Positions 26,457 through 34,998 of a stretch of 64,000 nt of DNA are shown piece after piece (position 1 is the stretch's first letter; each line of letters opens with the position of its first letter). The translations under genes were made by a program, and so were the position numbers. The notes beneath the pieces are model-generated. The model made no database searches, was not told the DNA's origin, and saw only the letters and a list, made by a program, of their open reading frames with translations. Where the stretch lies: NCBI GenBank assembly GCA_019038695.1, contig JAHOYZ010000007.1, positions 1 to 64,000 of the forward strand, read 5' to 3'. This stretch comes from Candidatus Zixiibacteriota bacterium. GTDB taxonomy: Bacteria > Zixibacteria > MSB-5A5 > GN15 > FEB-12.

Positions 26457-26927
26457 TTACGAAGATTCAGTCGAGGCCGTATCCTCTTCCTCGGGGGGAT
26501 TGAGAATCTCGTCGGGGATTTCTACTTTGGGCGTGAACAGACCGAGCCAGCGCTGATACCATTTCCATTTTTTCCGCTCGGTCTTCATAAACTTCTTGAT
26601 GCGTTTCTCACGTTCGTAGCTAACGGCATCAAGTTCTTCAATGTGCTGAATGAGAATCTCCACCGACTCGCGCTTCTCCAGCCCGGTGCGAAAGGCCTCA
26701 TAATCCTTGAAACTGAATACTGTTTGAATGATCGGCTCAAAGAAAACGAGCGTCTGAGAGGCAATGAAGTTTAGCGGTTTGACCGACTCCAGGAAAATAA
26801 TCGCCGGTACCGCCATACGTCGATCCACCACCTGTTTGGCCACCTTCTCCATGACGGCCCGTTCATCTTCAGCCAGAACAGGCTTTCCCGAATCCGGAAA
26901 CTGAGTCGAACCACGAAAGAAACTCAT
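26457..26927 (-). CDS. Hypothetical cytoplasmic protein
   Basis: Not recognised. 156 residues with no signal peptide. A conserved-looking middle ('VPAIIFLESVKPLNFIASQTLVF') is followed by helices, a basic stretch ('KRIKKFMKTERKKWKWYQRW'), and an acidic tail. The layout suggests a small helical membrane-associated or scaffold protein. The ATG overlaps the stop of the upstream PH-like membrane protein by four bases, so the two likely act together. Confidence 0.65.
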   Translation of the reverse strand: MSFFRGSTQFPDSGKPVLAEDERAVMEKVAKQVVDRRMAVPAIIFLESVKPLNFIASQTLVFFEPIIQTVFSFKDYEAFRTGLEKRESVEILIQHIEELDAVSYEREKRIKKFMKTERKKWKWYQRWLGLFTPKVEIPDEILNPPEEEDTASTESS

Positions 26928-27430
26928 ACTTTTGGTTCCTTATCAGAGCTGACGGGATGTTTCGCCGTCGAACTAACGCGTGCCTTCACAAACGAAACAA
27001 CATCGTCGCGGTTCTCGGAAAACATCAAGTACAAACCCCGGAAATTCTCCAGCCGGGTGGGTCTGGTAAATGGCGACAGGAGAATGCCGTTTTTGTCCGG
27101 GTGGCAGGAACGATAAATCGACCATTCCTTAATGAGCGTCTGAGTAGTTGTCTTGACATAAATTTTGTCGTCAGTCAATTTGTATGAAGTCGGAAAATAG
27201 AACTTCGCCAACGAGGCAAACATCACCACCATCGCCAGCGTAGCAAACGCCTGCGAGCGTTCGGTACCGTAATACACCAGGACAACCACCAGTGCCACAA
27301 ACACGGTTACAGCCACCGACACCCACGGTCGCCGCTTCATTGGATGACAACGCCACTGGAGCACAGGCCCATCGTCATGAACCTTCGCTTCGTGACAATC
27401 CTGCCCATTTGTCTCAAGATCGTCGTTCAT
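26924..27430 (-). CDS. Small membrane protein, PH-like domain suspected
   Basis: 168 residues. Two hydrophobic helices (about 37-54 and 60-78) are followed by a beta-rich domain beginning 'SYKLTDDKIYVKTTTQTLIKEWSIYRS', which resembles the bacterial PH domains found behind two membrane spans (YcxB or YdbT type). The N-terminus is hydrophilic. The gene lies 9 bases after the small protein gene upstream and overlaps the next gene downstream; the three form one operon. Family placement is tentative. Confidence 0.65.
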   Translation of the reverse strand: MNDDLETNGQDCHEAKVHDDGPVLQWRCHPMKRRPWVSVAVTVFVALVVVLVYYGTERSQAFATLAMVVMFASLAKFYFPTSYKLTDDKIYVKTTTQTLIKEWSIYRSCHPDKNGILLSPFTRPTRLENFRGLYLMFSENRDDVVSFVKARVSSTAKHPVSSDKEPKV

Positions 27431-27439
27431 AGTCGTGCA

Positions 27440-27646
27440 CTACTTGTCATCGATATGTCGGTAGCGCTCCTTCTTTACCTTCTCCAGCATCTCCATCAAC
27501 TCTTCCGGCTTAAACAAGCCCTTCTCGATTAAGAGTCTCACCAGAGATTCCTGGGCGAGGTTATTCGATAGTGCGAGTTCCTCGAAACTGATGTCTCGCT
27601 CTTTGCCATCGACCACCATCTTGAGGGCTACTTTGTTCTCTCCCAT
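27440..27646 (-). CDS. Small hypothetical protein
   Basis: ATG at 27646 with GGGAG 9 bases upstream gives 68 residues; a GTG at 27652 is possible but has no site. The protein has an N-terminal beta hairpin ('KVALKMVVDGKERDISFEEL') followed by two helices with a winged-helix-like look ('LVRLLIEKGLFKPEELMEMLEKV'). No match recognised. It heads a three-gene minus-strand operon behind a good promoter. Confidence 0.7.
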   Translation of the reverse strand: MGENKVALKMVVDGKERDISFEELALSNNLAQESLVRLLIEKGLFKPEELMEMLEKVKKERYRHIDDK

Positions 27647-27693
27647 AACCACATACTCCCATCACTTACGATCTGATAAAAGTCCTTTAGTGG

Positions 27694-27721
27694 AATATAC
27701 AAAACTTAAGCTCCCGATCAA
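27694..27721 (-). promoter_or_regulatory. Promoter of the three-gene operon ending at 26457
   Basis: On the minus strand TTGATC (27721-27716), 16-base spacer, TATATT (27699-27694), placing the start near 27688, about 40 bases before the ATG at 27646. Confidence 0.55.
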
Positions 27722-27799
27722 GTCTCACTGTAAGTCTAAGAAATATATTGATGAGGCAGAATCGCAACGATACAACCAGTATCTGCGACGTTTTGGAGG

Positions 27800-29632
27800 T
27801 CAATCGGTCGTGTCCGAGACCTGCCCACGGTCTGAAACCATCGGAATCGCTTCGCCACCTACAATGCGATAGAGCGGCATTTCGACATTCTCACGATTGG
27901 AGCCAAAACTGACTTTTCCCGATGCACCGTCGTAATTCCTTACCGTTTTCAAATACTCCGAAACAGTCAACGGATTTTCCGCCCCTGAGTTATGAGCACG
28001 GCCAATCAAAGTCAGGGCATCGTATCCGAGGTTCGCCAGCCGTCGTGGTTGTTCGCCGTAGCGCGCATCGTAGGCAGCCGCAAACTCAAGATACCCTTCT
28101 GTCTGACCTCCGGTGAGAAAAGGGGATGGAAACACTGCCTGCTTGGTGATGTCATCCCCCAAACGATAGATGGATTCTTCCCCCCATTGATCGGAACCGA
28201 GATAGGCACCGGTGAGGTTGTAGAAATGTATCTGAGGTAGTAACAGTCGAATCTGCTTCTGTCCACCGGGAAGGTAAAGACAATCAATATACGCCGGAAG
28301 GCCATCGACATCAATCGTGTCGCCCCGGGCATTGACATAGAAAGCTGAGTCGGGTGTGGCACCGAGGAGGATAGCCTTGATATCCCGAATGTAAGGGCCG
28401 AAATCCTTATCGCGGGAACGATAATACTCAACAGCTACTATAGTGCCACCGAGTTCTTCAAATCGCCGTACAAAGGCGCGACTGGAGTGCAGATGTTCCG
28501 CGGATGTGGATGTAATCAAAGCGGTAGAATCGGCCTCCAATACCGAGACCGCGTATTCTGCCATGCGAATCCCCTCAAGCTCGATATTAGGCGACAATTG
28601 AAAAGATGATTCCGACAGCAGGGTCAGCCCGGCCTGAGTAGCCGCCGGGATCAGAAGCGGGATATCACTCCTCCCCAACCTCGCCGAAGCAACCGCCGCC
28701 GCCTCACTAGTGAGCGGTCCTATGACGGCATCAATCGCTGAGTGAGTGAACTCACCAATGATACGAGCCGCGTCGATTGGATTCCCCTTGGTATCGTATG
28801 GCACTATCCGAATCTCGCTGTCCGATTGATCACGCATTATTTCGGCGGCAATGACGGCTCCATTATATATATCTTCCCCGTAGGATTGAAGGTCTCCTGA
28901 GAGCGGAAGAAGCATAGCAACCTCAAGTGCCTTGTTGCGATTCCGGACTTCAGTGCGATACTGGGTCAGGTCCAACGTCTCATCGCAATGACTGGCAAAA
29001 GTCTTGGCGGTAGCAATCTGATCGTGAGACATGAGGATAGGCAACAATGGCTTCACCAGACGGCATTTCTTGTCGCTTGATAGCTCATCAAATTCCTGCT
29101 CGTCAATCGAGATAGCCCCTGCATTCTGAAAAAGTGCGGTCACCGACCGAATCAACAGTTGATCAAGCTGGCTATCACGGCTCGTTCCATAAGCGGCCAT
29201 GTATTGATCAAGAGCACGGTCGATATCCCCTTTGCGATAGAATGCATTAGCCAGGAAAAAACGAGCGTGAGGCTGTTCTGGTGAATTTGGGAATTTTGTC
29301 AGGAAATGACTGAAACCGGCGATAGCATCGCTCAATTCGCCCAAATAGTACTTGGCTTTGGCCCGGTGAAAAACAAATTGATCGAGATCTGTGGACTGTG
29401 GATACTGCCCGGCTAATCGTTCGAATGTAGAGGCTGCACCCCACCAGTCACCCTCGCGAAGAAGGCGCTTGCCTTTAGCAAACTCACTGGTTGCTTCCGG
29501 CGGATCAATCTGATCCGTAACGGCGTAAGAAGCAGCCATGGCCAGCAACAGTATCGCCACCAGCCAGAGAGTCACTCGTCGCAGGCTAGCGAGCCGCAAC
29601 GTGTTTGAGTACCGAGACTTTAGAGGCAGCAT
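27800..29632 (-). CDS. TPR plus periplasmic-binding (PBP1) fold protein, LpoA-like
   Basis: 610 residues. A hydrophobic N-terminal segment (about 20-40) anchors or exports it. Residues 45-200 contain TPR-like repeats ('LLREGDWWGAASTFERLAGQYP', 'AKYYLGELSDAIAGFSHFL'). From about 240 a type 1 periplasmic-binding fold follows ('VAMLLPLSGDLQSYGEDIYNGAVIAAE', 'AVIGPLTSEAA', 'RRLANLGYDALTLIGRA'), as in branched-chain amino-acid receptors. The same TPR-plus-PBP1 order occurs in LpoA, the outer-membrane activator of PBP1A, though no lipobox is seen here. The start overlaps the upstream nuclease stop (TAATG). Role could be cell-wall synthase control or ligand binding. Confidence 0.8.
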   Translation of the reverse strand: MLPLKSRYSNTLRLASLRRVTLWLVAILLLAMAASYAVTDQIDPPEATSEFAKGKRLLREGDWWGAASTFERLAGQYPQSTDLDQFVFHRAKAKYYLGELSDAIAGFSHFLTKFPNSPEQPHARFFLANAFYRKGDIDRALDQYMAAYGTSRDSQLDQLLIRSVTALFQNAGAISIDEQEFDELSSDKKCRLVKPLLPILMSHDQIATAKTFASHCDETLDLTQYRTEVRNRNKALEVAMLLPLSGDLQSYGEDIYNGAVIAAEIMRDQSDSEIRIVPYDTKGNPIDAARIIGEFTHSAIDAVIGPLTSEAAAVASARLGRSDIPLLIPAATQAGLTLLSESSFQLSPNIELEGIRMAEYAVSVLEADSTALITSTSAEHLHSSRAFVRRFEELGGTIVAVEYYRSRDKDFGPYIRDIKAILLGATPDSAFYVNARGDTIDVDGLPAYIDCLYLPGGQKQIRLLLPQIHFYNLTGAYLGSDQWGEESIYRLGDDITKQAVFPSPFLTGGQTEGYLEFAAAYDARYGEQPRRLANLGYDALTLIGRAHNSGAENPLTVSEYLKTVRNYDGASGKVSFGSNRENVEMPLYRIVGGEAIPMVSDRGQVSDTTD

Positions 29633-30126
29633 TAGAGCGTATACTTGCCAAAATCCTCAGGATTGATTTTTTTGAGTCGCTCCCGCAACGACTCCGGATC
29701 GGTCGGCATCGGAGGTACCTCCGCAGAGCCATCCGGCTCGATGTGAAACAACTCTTCATTTACAAAAATTGAGGCACCCAATTTGAGGGCGATCGCTATC
29801 GAATCCGAAGGCCGCGCATCAATTTCATACTTGCGATCTCCGCACACCAGGTGCAGCCTGGCATAAAACGTCTGTTCCTGAAGGGAAGTAATCTCTACCC
29901 GATCCACTCTGGCCTCAATTGTGGAGATTATATTCGCCAGAAGATCATAGGTCATCGGTCGCCTGGGTTTGACCCCGGACAACTCCATGGCGATTCCCCA
30001 GGCTTCGGCATGACCAATCCAGATTGGCAGCACTTTGTTGATACCCTCGGGCGACAAAATCACTACCGGCGAATTGGTCGTCATGTCCATTGCCAGACCG
30101 TCTACTGCAACCTTCAGAAATTCCAT
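29632..30126 (-). CDS. DUF151 bifunctional nuclease-family protein
   Basis: 164 residues. The family signature is clear: 'VVILSPEGINKVLPIWIGHAEAWGIAMEL', 'RPMTYDLLANII', and 'IDARPSDSIAIALKLGASIFVNEEL'. DUF151 proteins (such as plant BBD1 and the Thermotoga TM0160 fold) bind or degrade nucleic acid. It lies one base after rplI and overlaps the next gene, inside a ribosomal-protein operon, so it is likely expressed with translation genes. Confidence 0.9.
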   Translation of the reverse strand: MEFLKVAVDGLAMDMTTNSPVVILSPEGINKVLPIWIGHAEAWGIAMELSGVKPRRPMTYDLLANIISTIEARVDRVEITSLQEQTFYARLHLVCGDRKYEIDARPSDSIAIALKLGASIFVNEELFHIEPDGSAEVPPMPTDPESLRERLKKINPEDFGKYTL

Positions 30127-30127
30127 C

Positions 30128-30574
30128 TTACGACTTCTTGACCACCCACAATTTAATATTAGCCATCACATCTTTCTCAATTCTGGCGGGAATGGTGTAT
30201 ACTCCCAGAACCTTGATCGGAGCTTCCAACTGAATAGCTCTCTTGTCAATCGTAACACCTTCGGCTGCCAGAAGCTCAGCAATATCGGCATTGGTAACCG
30301 AGCCAAAGAGCTTGTCCTCTTCGCCCACCAGCACCTCGTGGGACAGCTCCAACTTCTCAATGCGATCCCTGACGATTTCGGCCTGACGTCGCGATTTCTT
30401 GTCGCGGGTCTCTTTCAATTTCCGAATCTCGCCAATAGCCTTGAGGTTAGCTCGGGTGGCTACAATAGCCAAATTACGCGGAATGAGGTAATTGCGACCA
30501 TAGCCGCTCTTGACCTCAACAGTTTCACCGGCACCGCCGACACCCTCAACATCATCTCGCAAAATCACTTTCAT
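30128..30574 (-). CDS. rplI: 50S ribosomal protein L9
   Basis: Binds 23S rRNA at the base of the L1 stalk. The ATG at 30574 has AAAGGA upstream; the ORF extends to 30643 but that start overlaps the upstream gene without support. The 148 residues show the L9 signature in 'GRNYLIPRNLAIVAT' after 'MKVILRDDVEGVGGAGE', a long central helix, and a C-terminal domain. Neighbours rpsR and DUF2232 upstream match the usual rpsF-rpsR-rplI operon. Confidence 0.97.
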   Translation of the reverse strand: MKVILRDDVEGVGGAGETVEVKSGYGRNYLIPRNLAIVATRANLKAIGEIRKLKETRDKKSRRQAEIVRDRIEKLELSHEVLVGEEDKLFGSVTNADIAELLAAEGVTIDKRAIQLEAPIKVLGVYTIPARIEKDVMANIKLWVVKKS

Positions 30575-30609
30575 ACTATATCCTTTCGAAATCGTTGGCA
30601 ATAACTTTG

Positions 30610-31641
30610 TTACATCAGCTCCCGCAGGCGAATCTTGCGCCAATCAGCAAAGCTGTCGACGAACCCCCCCAGAGCTATGGCTACTCCCAACACCAGCGAA
30701 CCGGTCAGGCTCACCAATGGCAAAAGAAACAACATGACATAAAACAGCACTCGCATAAATGTCGATAACTGCATCTTCCTCAGATAGTATTCCACCAGAG
30801 CCAGACCAGCTACCGAATATAACACAGCCAACACTGCCAAACCATTGTCGGCCACAATACTCAGCCCGTCTCCGCCCAGTAATCGAAGCACCGCAAACAG
30901 CAACACCGCAGGCATCAACAGAAACGGTATCTTCCAGAACCTAAAAGGCTCGATCTGAGGCGGAGCCAAACGATTTTTTTCAATCCACCGCAGAAACAAT
31001 AAGTAACCAACCGTGAATTGGGCTGCTGTACCGAGAAGCATCTCGGCCGGAACCAGTCTCATAGCTATACTCATCATCAACTCAAAAGACTCCAAACCTT
31101 CGCGGATACGTTCCGGGCTTTCGCCTATGACACTCAACTGCCGCCGAGCTTCCTCGACAAGCGTCGCAATGGTCTCCTGCGAAGTGCCGAGCACTTCCTG
31201 CCACAGCATATAGAACTGCGCTATAGCAAAAACCGACATGACAATCAGCGTTGAAGTGACCACCATTCGTGGTCGGACACCGCGGATAGTCAGTTGACCG
31301 GAGACAACGCCAGCCGATAATATCACGCCCCAACCAGCCAGAATCACCGGCAGTTGGGTTCCATCGGTTAGCACCATGCTCAAACCTACGGCACCCATGG
31401 CACCACCCCAGAGCCACAGGGTCTGACGTTGATATGTCAGACGCGCAATCCCATAAATGAGATACATAGCAAGAACGTATATAACCGGAGCCGCCACCAC
31501 AGCAACCAGCAAGCTGGTTCCCTCGGCCGAACCTCCATAAAGAGTCACCGAGTAGAGCAGCATCGCCGCCACTACGGGCAGAGCGCCGGCACCACGAAGA
31601 TGCTTACCGCCTGTGCTGCTAGCGGAAAGACTCACTTTCAA
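30610..31641 (-). CDS. DUF2232 (YybS-like) multi-pass membrane protein
   Basis: 343 residues with eight or more hydrophobic helices. The pattern and position between rpsR and rplI match DUF2232/YybS proteins, which sit in the S18-L9 operon of many bacteria. '[29 protein letters not shown]' in the middle loop is typical. The start overlaps the rpsR stop by 23 bases. Function is unknown; an S-component-like or envelope role has been suggested for the family. Confidence 0.85.
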   Translation of the reverse strand: MKVSLSASSTGGKHLRGAGALPVVAAMLLYSVTLYGGSAEGTSLLVAVVAAPVIYVLAMYLIYGIARLTYQRQTLWLWGGAMGAVGLSMVLTDGTQLPVILAGWGVILSAGVVSGQLTIRGVRPRMVVTSTLIVMSVFAIAQFYMLWQEVLGTSQETIATLVEEARRQLSVIGESPERIREGLESFELMMSIAMRLVPAEMLLGTAAQFTVGYLLFLRWIEKNRLAPPQIEPFRFWKIPFLLMPAVLLFAVLRLLGGDGLSIVADNGLAVLAVLYSVAGLALVEYYLRKMQLSTFMRVLFYVMLFLLPLVSLTGSLVLGVAIALGGFVDSFADWRKIRLRELM

Positions 31642-31837
31642 AAGCCATGATAGCCATCATCCTGGCTCGCTTAATTACCATCGTGAGTTTTCGCTGATGT
31701 CGCGCACAGTTACCAGAAATACGACGGGGGATAATCTTCCCGCGTTCGTTCACAAACCGTCGCAATAAGCGCTCGTCCTTGTAGTCAGGACGCTCTATCT
31801 TGTTCTCGCAAAAATAACAAAACTTCCGTCTTCTCAT
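31619..31837 (-). CDS. rpsR: 30S ribosomal protein S18
   Basis: 72 residues. '[31 protein letters not shown]' is the S18 core that binds S6 and 16S rRNA. Cys7, Cys10, Cys44 and His47 could bind zinc, as in the zinc-containing C+ paralogues of S18. It follows rpsF by 116 bases; no ssb gene lies between them, unlike many bacterial operons. Confidence 0.97.
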   Translation of the reverse strand: MRRRKFCYFCENKIERPDYKDERLLRRFVNERGKIIPRRISGNCARHQRKLTMVIKRARMMAIMAFESESFR

Positions 31838-31953
31838 AATTATTTCACACCATCCTTCTCAGGCCTGGGATTTCCGTTGCAAAGTTCAACTAATCCGACA
31901 CGACGCATAGCATCCCCTGCCGGAATCGATGACCAATCATTTCACCAAACTCC

Positions 31954-32775
31954 CTACAACTCATCTTCCTGCTCCGGGTATTCCTCGTCCAGAGACGAGT
32001 CACCGGCGGTCTTTTCCGTTGGCTTATCGACAGGAGTAGCTTCCTCGGTGGTAGCCGCTTCCGGTGTCGGAGTCGCTTCTTCAACTGGAGGAGCTTCCAC
32101 GACAGGAGGCGTTTCCTCGACTGGTGTCGGAGTCGCTTCTTCAACTGGAGGAGCTTCCACGACAGGAGGCGTTTCCTCGACTGGTGTCGGAGTCGCTTCT
32201 TCAACTGGAGGAGCTTCCACGACAGGAGGCGTTTCCTCGACAGGTGCAGGAGCCACTTCTTCGACCGGTGCCGGAGTCGCTTCCTCGACAGGTGCCGGAG
32301 GTACTTCTTCGACCGGTGTCGGAGCAGCTTCCTCTGGCTTCGTTACGGGCGTCTCGATTACGGGGGTCTTCGCCGTGGCGACTTCGGGAGTTTCTGCCCG
32401 GCGCTGCGCAGGTCCGGCAGGCCGCTCAGGTTTGGCTTCAGCCGACTCGGTCGCGGTTTCTTCGTCCTCGCCGAGCAGTTTTTTGAGGTCGCCTTCGAAA
32501 AGAATAGTCAAATGTCGAAGATACTCTTCGCCCAGGGAAAAATGGCGATCCAGTTTTGGTAGTATCTGAGGGGTACCTTCATAAACGAAGGTAGCATAGT
32601 AGCCCTGGGTTAGTTTCTTGATGGGGTAGGCCAGACGACGAGTACCTATCCGGTTCTCGTGGAGAATCTTTCCACCACTGGCGGAGATAATCTCAGAAAT
32701 GGCTCCCACCTGTTTGTCGATAGCTACATCATCAGTTTGCGGATTGACTACGAAAGTAGTCTCATAGACGCGCAT
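31954..32775 (-). CDS. rpsF: 30S ribosomal protein S6 with long Pro/Val/Glu repeat tail
   Basis: Residues 1-100 are a normal S6 ('MRVYETTFVVNPQ', 'NRIGTRRLAYPIKKLTQGYY'), the S18 partner in the 30S platform. The remaining 170 residues are an unusual low-complexity tail rich in Pro, Val, Glu, Ala and Thr, with tandem 'EETPPVVEAPPVEEATPTPV' units, ending in an acidic patch. Many S6 proteins have short acidic tails (E. coli S6 is glutamylated), but this length and periodicity are exceptional. The DNA shows a 60-bp minisatellite over this part. The frame is intact, so it is likely translated. Confidence 0.95.
   Translation of the reverse strand: MRVYETTFVVNPQTDDVAIDKQVGAISEIISASGGKILHENRIGTRRLAYPIKKLTQGYYATFVYEGTPQILPKLDRHFSLGEEYLRHLTILFEGDLKKLLGEDEETATESAEAKPERPAGPAQRRAETPEVATAKTPVIETPVTKPEEAAPTPVEEVPPAPVEEATPAPVEEVAPAPVEETPPVVEAPPVEEATPTPVEETPPVVEAPPVEEATPTPVEETPPVVEAPPVEEATPTPEAATTEEATPVDKPTEKTAGDSSLDEEYPEQEDEL
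32063..32241. repeat. 60-bp coding minisatellite in rpsF
   Basis: Nearly three copies (179 bp) of a 60-bp unit; 32101-32160 and 32161-32220 are identical base for base. Each unit encodes 20 residues of the S6 tail. Diverged related units continue to about 32330. Perfect identity suggests recent expansion by slippage or unequal exchange. Confidence 0.95.
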
Positions 32776-32838
32776 GCAGTGTCCTCCCTTCGGACGTTGA
32801 ACGTTAACTCAAACGGCTCGGCCGGAAACATATACCGG

Positions 32839-33423
32839 CTAAGCAGGGTTGGTATTAAACTTATTCATCGCTTCTTCGAAGCGATTATTTTTTACATAAA
32901 GCACTGCTTTGGCCGCAAAGTCAAGCATTTCCTGAAGGACTGGAATCTCTTCGGGCTGAAACTTCCCCAGCACAAAGTCAATAGTACTAACAGTATCGGG
33001 CGCCGGACCAATTCCCAAACGTAGTCGGGGGAAATTTCTGCTCCCTGTTTCCTCAATTATCGACTCCAGCCCATTATGTCCGCCATCACCACCGGAAGAC
33101 CGCAGGCGAATTCGACCAATTGAGAGGTTGAAATCATCAACGATTACAAGCATTTCCTCGGGCGATAAGCCCAACTGATCCAACAATATTGCGACCGCCA
33201 ATCCGGATCGATTCATAAGAGTCCGCGGCCAGGCAAATACAAGCTGTCGATCATCAAGTCTGACCTGCATCCAGCTAAAAAAATCTGTCTGCAGAAGAGG
33301 TGTCGATTGCTCGTCGCGGGAAAGCTTATTGACAACCCGGTTGAGCACCTCGAATCCGACATTATGGCGTGTGCCCTCATATTGGGGGCCGACATTACCC
33401 AAACCGAGAAACAGTGAAATCAT
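32839..33423 (-). CDS. pth: Peptidyl-tRNA hydrolase
   Basis: Releases tRNA from drop-off peptidyl-tRNA. 194 residues with the family motifs 'LGLGNVGPQYEGTRHNVGF' (catalytic His20, Asn10), 'LMNRSG', 'VDDFNL', and 'GGHNGL'. The ATG at 33423 has AAGG upstream. It is the first gene of the long minus-strand ribosomal operon, directly behind a good promoter. The L25/ctc gene that often precedes pth is not here. Confidence 0.96.
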   Translation of the reverse strand: MISLFLGLGNVGPQYEGTRHNVGFEVLNRVVNKLSRDEQSTPLLQTDFFSWMQVRLDDRQLVFAWPRTLMNRSGLAVAILLDQLGLSPEEMLVIVDDFNLSIGRIRLRSSGGDGGHNGLESIIEETGSRNFPRLRLGIGPAPDTVSTIDFVLGKFQPEEIPVLQEMLDFAAKAVLYVKNNRFEEAMNKFNTNPA

Positions 33424-33451
33424 TGGCTAACCTTACATAACATAGGGCAGG

Positions 33452-33479
33452 ATAATACGGAATAGACCTGAAAAGTCAA
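33452..33479 (-). promoter_or_regulatory. Promoter of the pth-rpsF-rpsR-rplI operon
   Basis: On the minus strand TTGACT (33479-33474), 16-base spacer, TATTAT (33457-33452). Start near 33446 leaves a leader of about 23 bases before the pth ATG. Confidence 0.65.
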
Positions 33480-33584
33480 GGAGAGCACGAGCAATATGGC
33501 CGCCTTGCGAAGATGCATGCAAGATTCCTGCCCATTACTCCTTCCGAGCGTGCCTGAAATGACAAAATCCCATGCAAACCTATG

Positions 33585-33597
33585 TTGCGCAGCGCAA
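33585..33597. other. Palindrome in the pth/porin intergenic region
   Basis: TTGCGC A GCGCAA is a perfect 13-base palindrome inside the 354-base gap 33424-33777, between the divergent pth and porin genes. It could be an operator or part of an intergenic repeat. Apart from this, the pth promoter, and the AAGGAGG ribosome site of the porin, nothing else could be supported in the gap. Confidence 0.3.
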
Positions 33598-33777
33598 TAA
33601 CCCGATTCGGAGACCTCAATCACACTCCCCCCTATTCTATTCTCACCCAGAATGCTAATGATTTTGGTCTGCCGGTCGAAATATCACATAAATAGGAGTA
33701 GATATTCCAGAACCTAAATAACGGAACAGATACTAACAATAAAGTTGATAGCATTATCTACACTTTAAGGAGGTACT

Positions 33778-34950
33778 ATGTTAATCAAGCGCGGATTGTA
33801 TGGAGCTCTTATCGGAATGCTCCTGGTCTTCGCAGCCAGTGCAATGGCCGGCGACAAGCCGACCTTTGACATTGACTGGTACGGCTACGTCAAGCTTGAC
33901 GCGTCGTATGACCAGAATCCAACCAGCCACGGTAACTTTGCCATGTGGGTGAAGGAGTCGGTTATCAATGATGATGACGCCCAGTTCAACATGACCCACA
34001 AGTCTACACGTCTCGGTTTCAAAGCTAGTGGAAAGAACTTCGAGCAAGTGACTGTGGGCGGTAAGCTGGAGTTTGACATGTATGGTGCAGGCGGCACCGA
34101 GAACAAGGCTCTGCTCTTGCTTCGTCACGCCTACTTCACCGTCCAGTCGGGTAACTTCAAACTGTTGGCCGGACAGTCCTGGGATCTCATCTCACCACTG
34201 AATCCGTCAACCCTCAATTACCCGGTACTCTGGGGTGCGGGCAACATTCAGTACCGCCGTCCTCAGGTCAGTATGTTCTACACGGTCGCCAAGACTGAAC
34301 AGACCAACGCCAATCTGGCGGCCGGACTGTTTCGCACTATCGGCAACGACCTGACCCCTACCTTCTCTCTGGCTCTCGGCGAGACGGCGGACGGTACGGA
34401 TGACGGTACGGATGCAGCCATCCCTTCATTCCAGGGGCGACTCGATGTTACGCATAAGCTCACTTCTGGCGGGTCTATCCGCGGCGGTTTTTCCGGCCTG
34501 TACGGTCAGTTGAAATCGGAGTCCACTCTGGGCAACTCCGAAAAATATGAATCCTGGGTGGCCTGCGGCCACTTTATGCTTTCTTTCCCGTCCGGCGCCG
34601 GATTCTCCGGTGAGGTCTGGAGCGGTTCCAACCTCGGAAGCTACTTCGGTAGCATTCTCAACACGAACCGCATCGACGGCTTGGCCAGCAATGGTGGTTG
34701 GGTCTCCGCCTGGGTTAAGCCCAGTAAGAAAGTAAAATTCACAACCGGTTTTAGTTTTGATGATCCGGATGATGCTGACCTCAGCACCGGCAATCGCTCA
34801 CGCAACCAGGCAATTTTTGGAAACATCAAGTACTCGATCGTACCGGCTGTTACCTTCGGTGTCGAACTAACTCAGTGGGAAACTGAGTACAAAGACTCTG
34901 AAAGCGCAAAGGCGCTTCGTGTCGAGACGTCATTCATCATGAACTTCTAG
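33778..34950 (+). CDS. Outer-membrane porin, DcaP-like
   Basis: 390 residues with a perfect AAGGAGG site and a signal peptide ending 'ASAMAGD'. The mature protein begins 'FDIDWYGYVKLDASYDQN' and shows alternating amphipathic strands throughout, with 'TSRLGFKASG', 'LLLRHAYFTVQSGNFKLLAGQSWDLISPLNPST' and a C-terminal Phe (ending 'TSFIMNF'), the usual end of a barrel inserted by BamA. The layout matches DcaP-like trimeric porins that pass small carboxylates or amides. The binding-protein gene starts 48 bases downstream and probably shares the transcript. Confidence 0.85.
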   Translation: MLIKRGLYGALIGMLLVFAASAMAGDKPTFDIDWYGYVKLDASYDQNPTSHGNFAMWVKESVINDDDAQFNMTHKSTRLGFKASGKNFEQVTVGGKLEFDMYGAGGTENKALLLLRHAYFTVQSGNFKLLAGQSWDLISPLNPSTLNYPVLWGAGNIQYRRPQVSMFYTVAKTEQTNANLAAGLFRTIGNDLTPTFSLALGETADGTDDGTDAAIPSFQGRLDVTHKLTSGGSIRGGFSGLYGQLKSESTLGNSEKYESWVACGHFMLSFPSGAGFSGEVWSGSNLGSYFGSILNTNRIDGLASNGGWVSAWVKPSKKVKFTTGFSFDDPDDADLSTGNRSRNQAIFGNIKYSIVPAVTFGVELTQWETEYKDSESAKALRVETSFIMNF

Positions 34951-34998
34951 CCGTTGTCACACAACAATGGCTATGAATATGGGAAAGGAAAACAAGAA

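Noticed and set aside
31877-32569. 230-residue plus-strand ORF rich in Ser, Thr, Gly and Val
   Set aside because: It is the antisense of the rpsF minisatellite; its repeats follow directly from the coding repeat on the other strand, and no start signal was seen.
33420-33623. 67-residue minus-strand ORF upstream of pth
   Set aside because: It overlaps the pth promoter, contains a palindrome, and has neither a ribosome site nor a protein-like composition.
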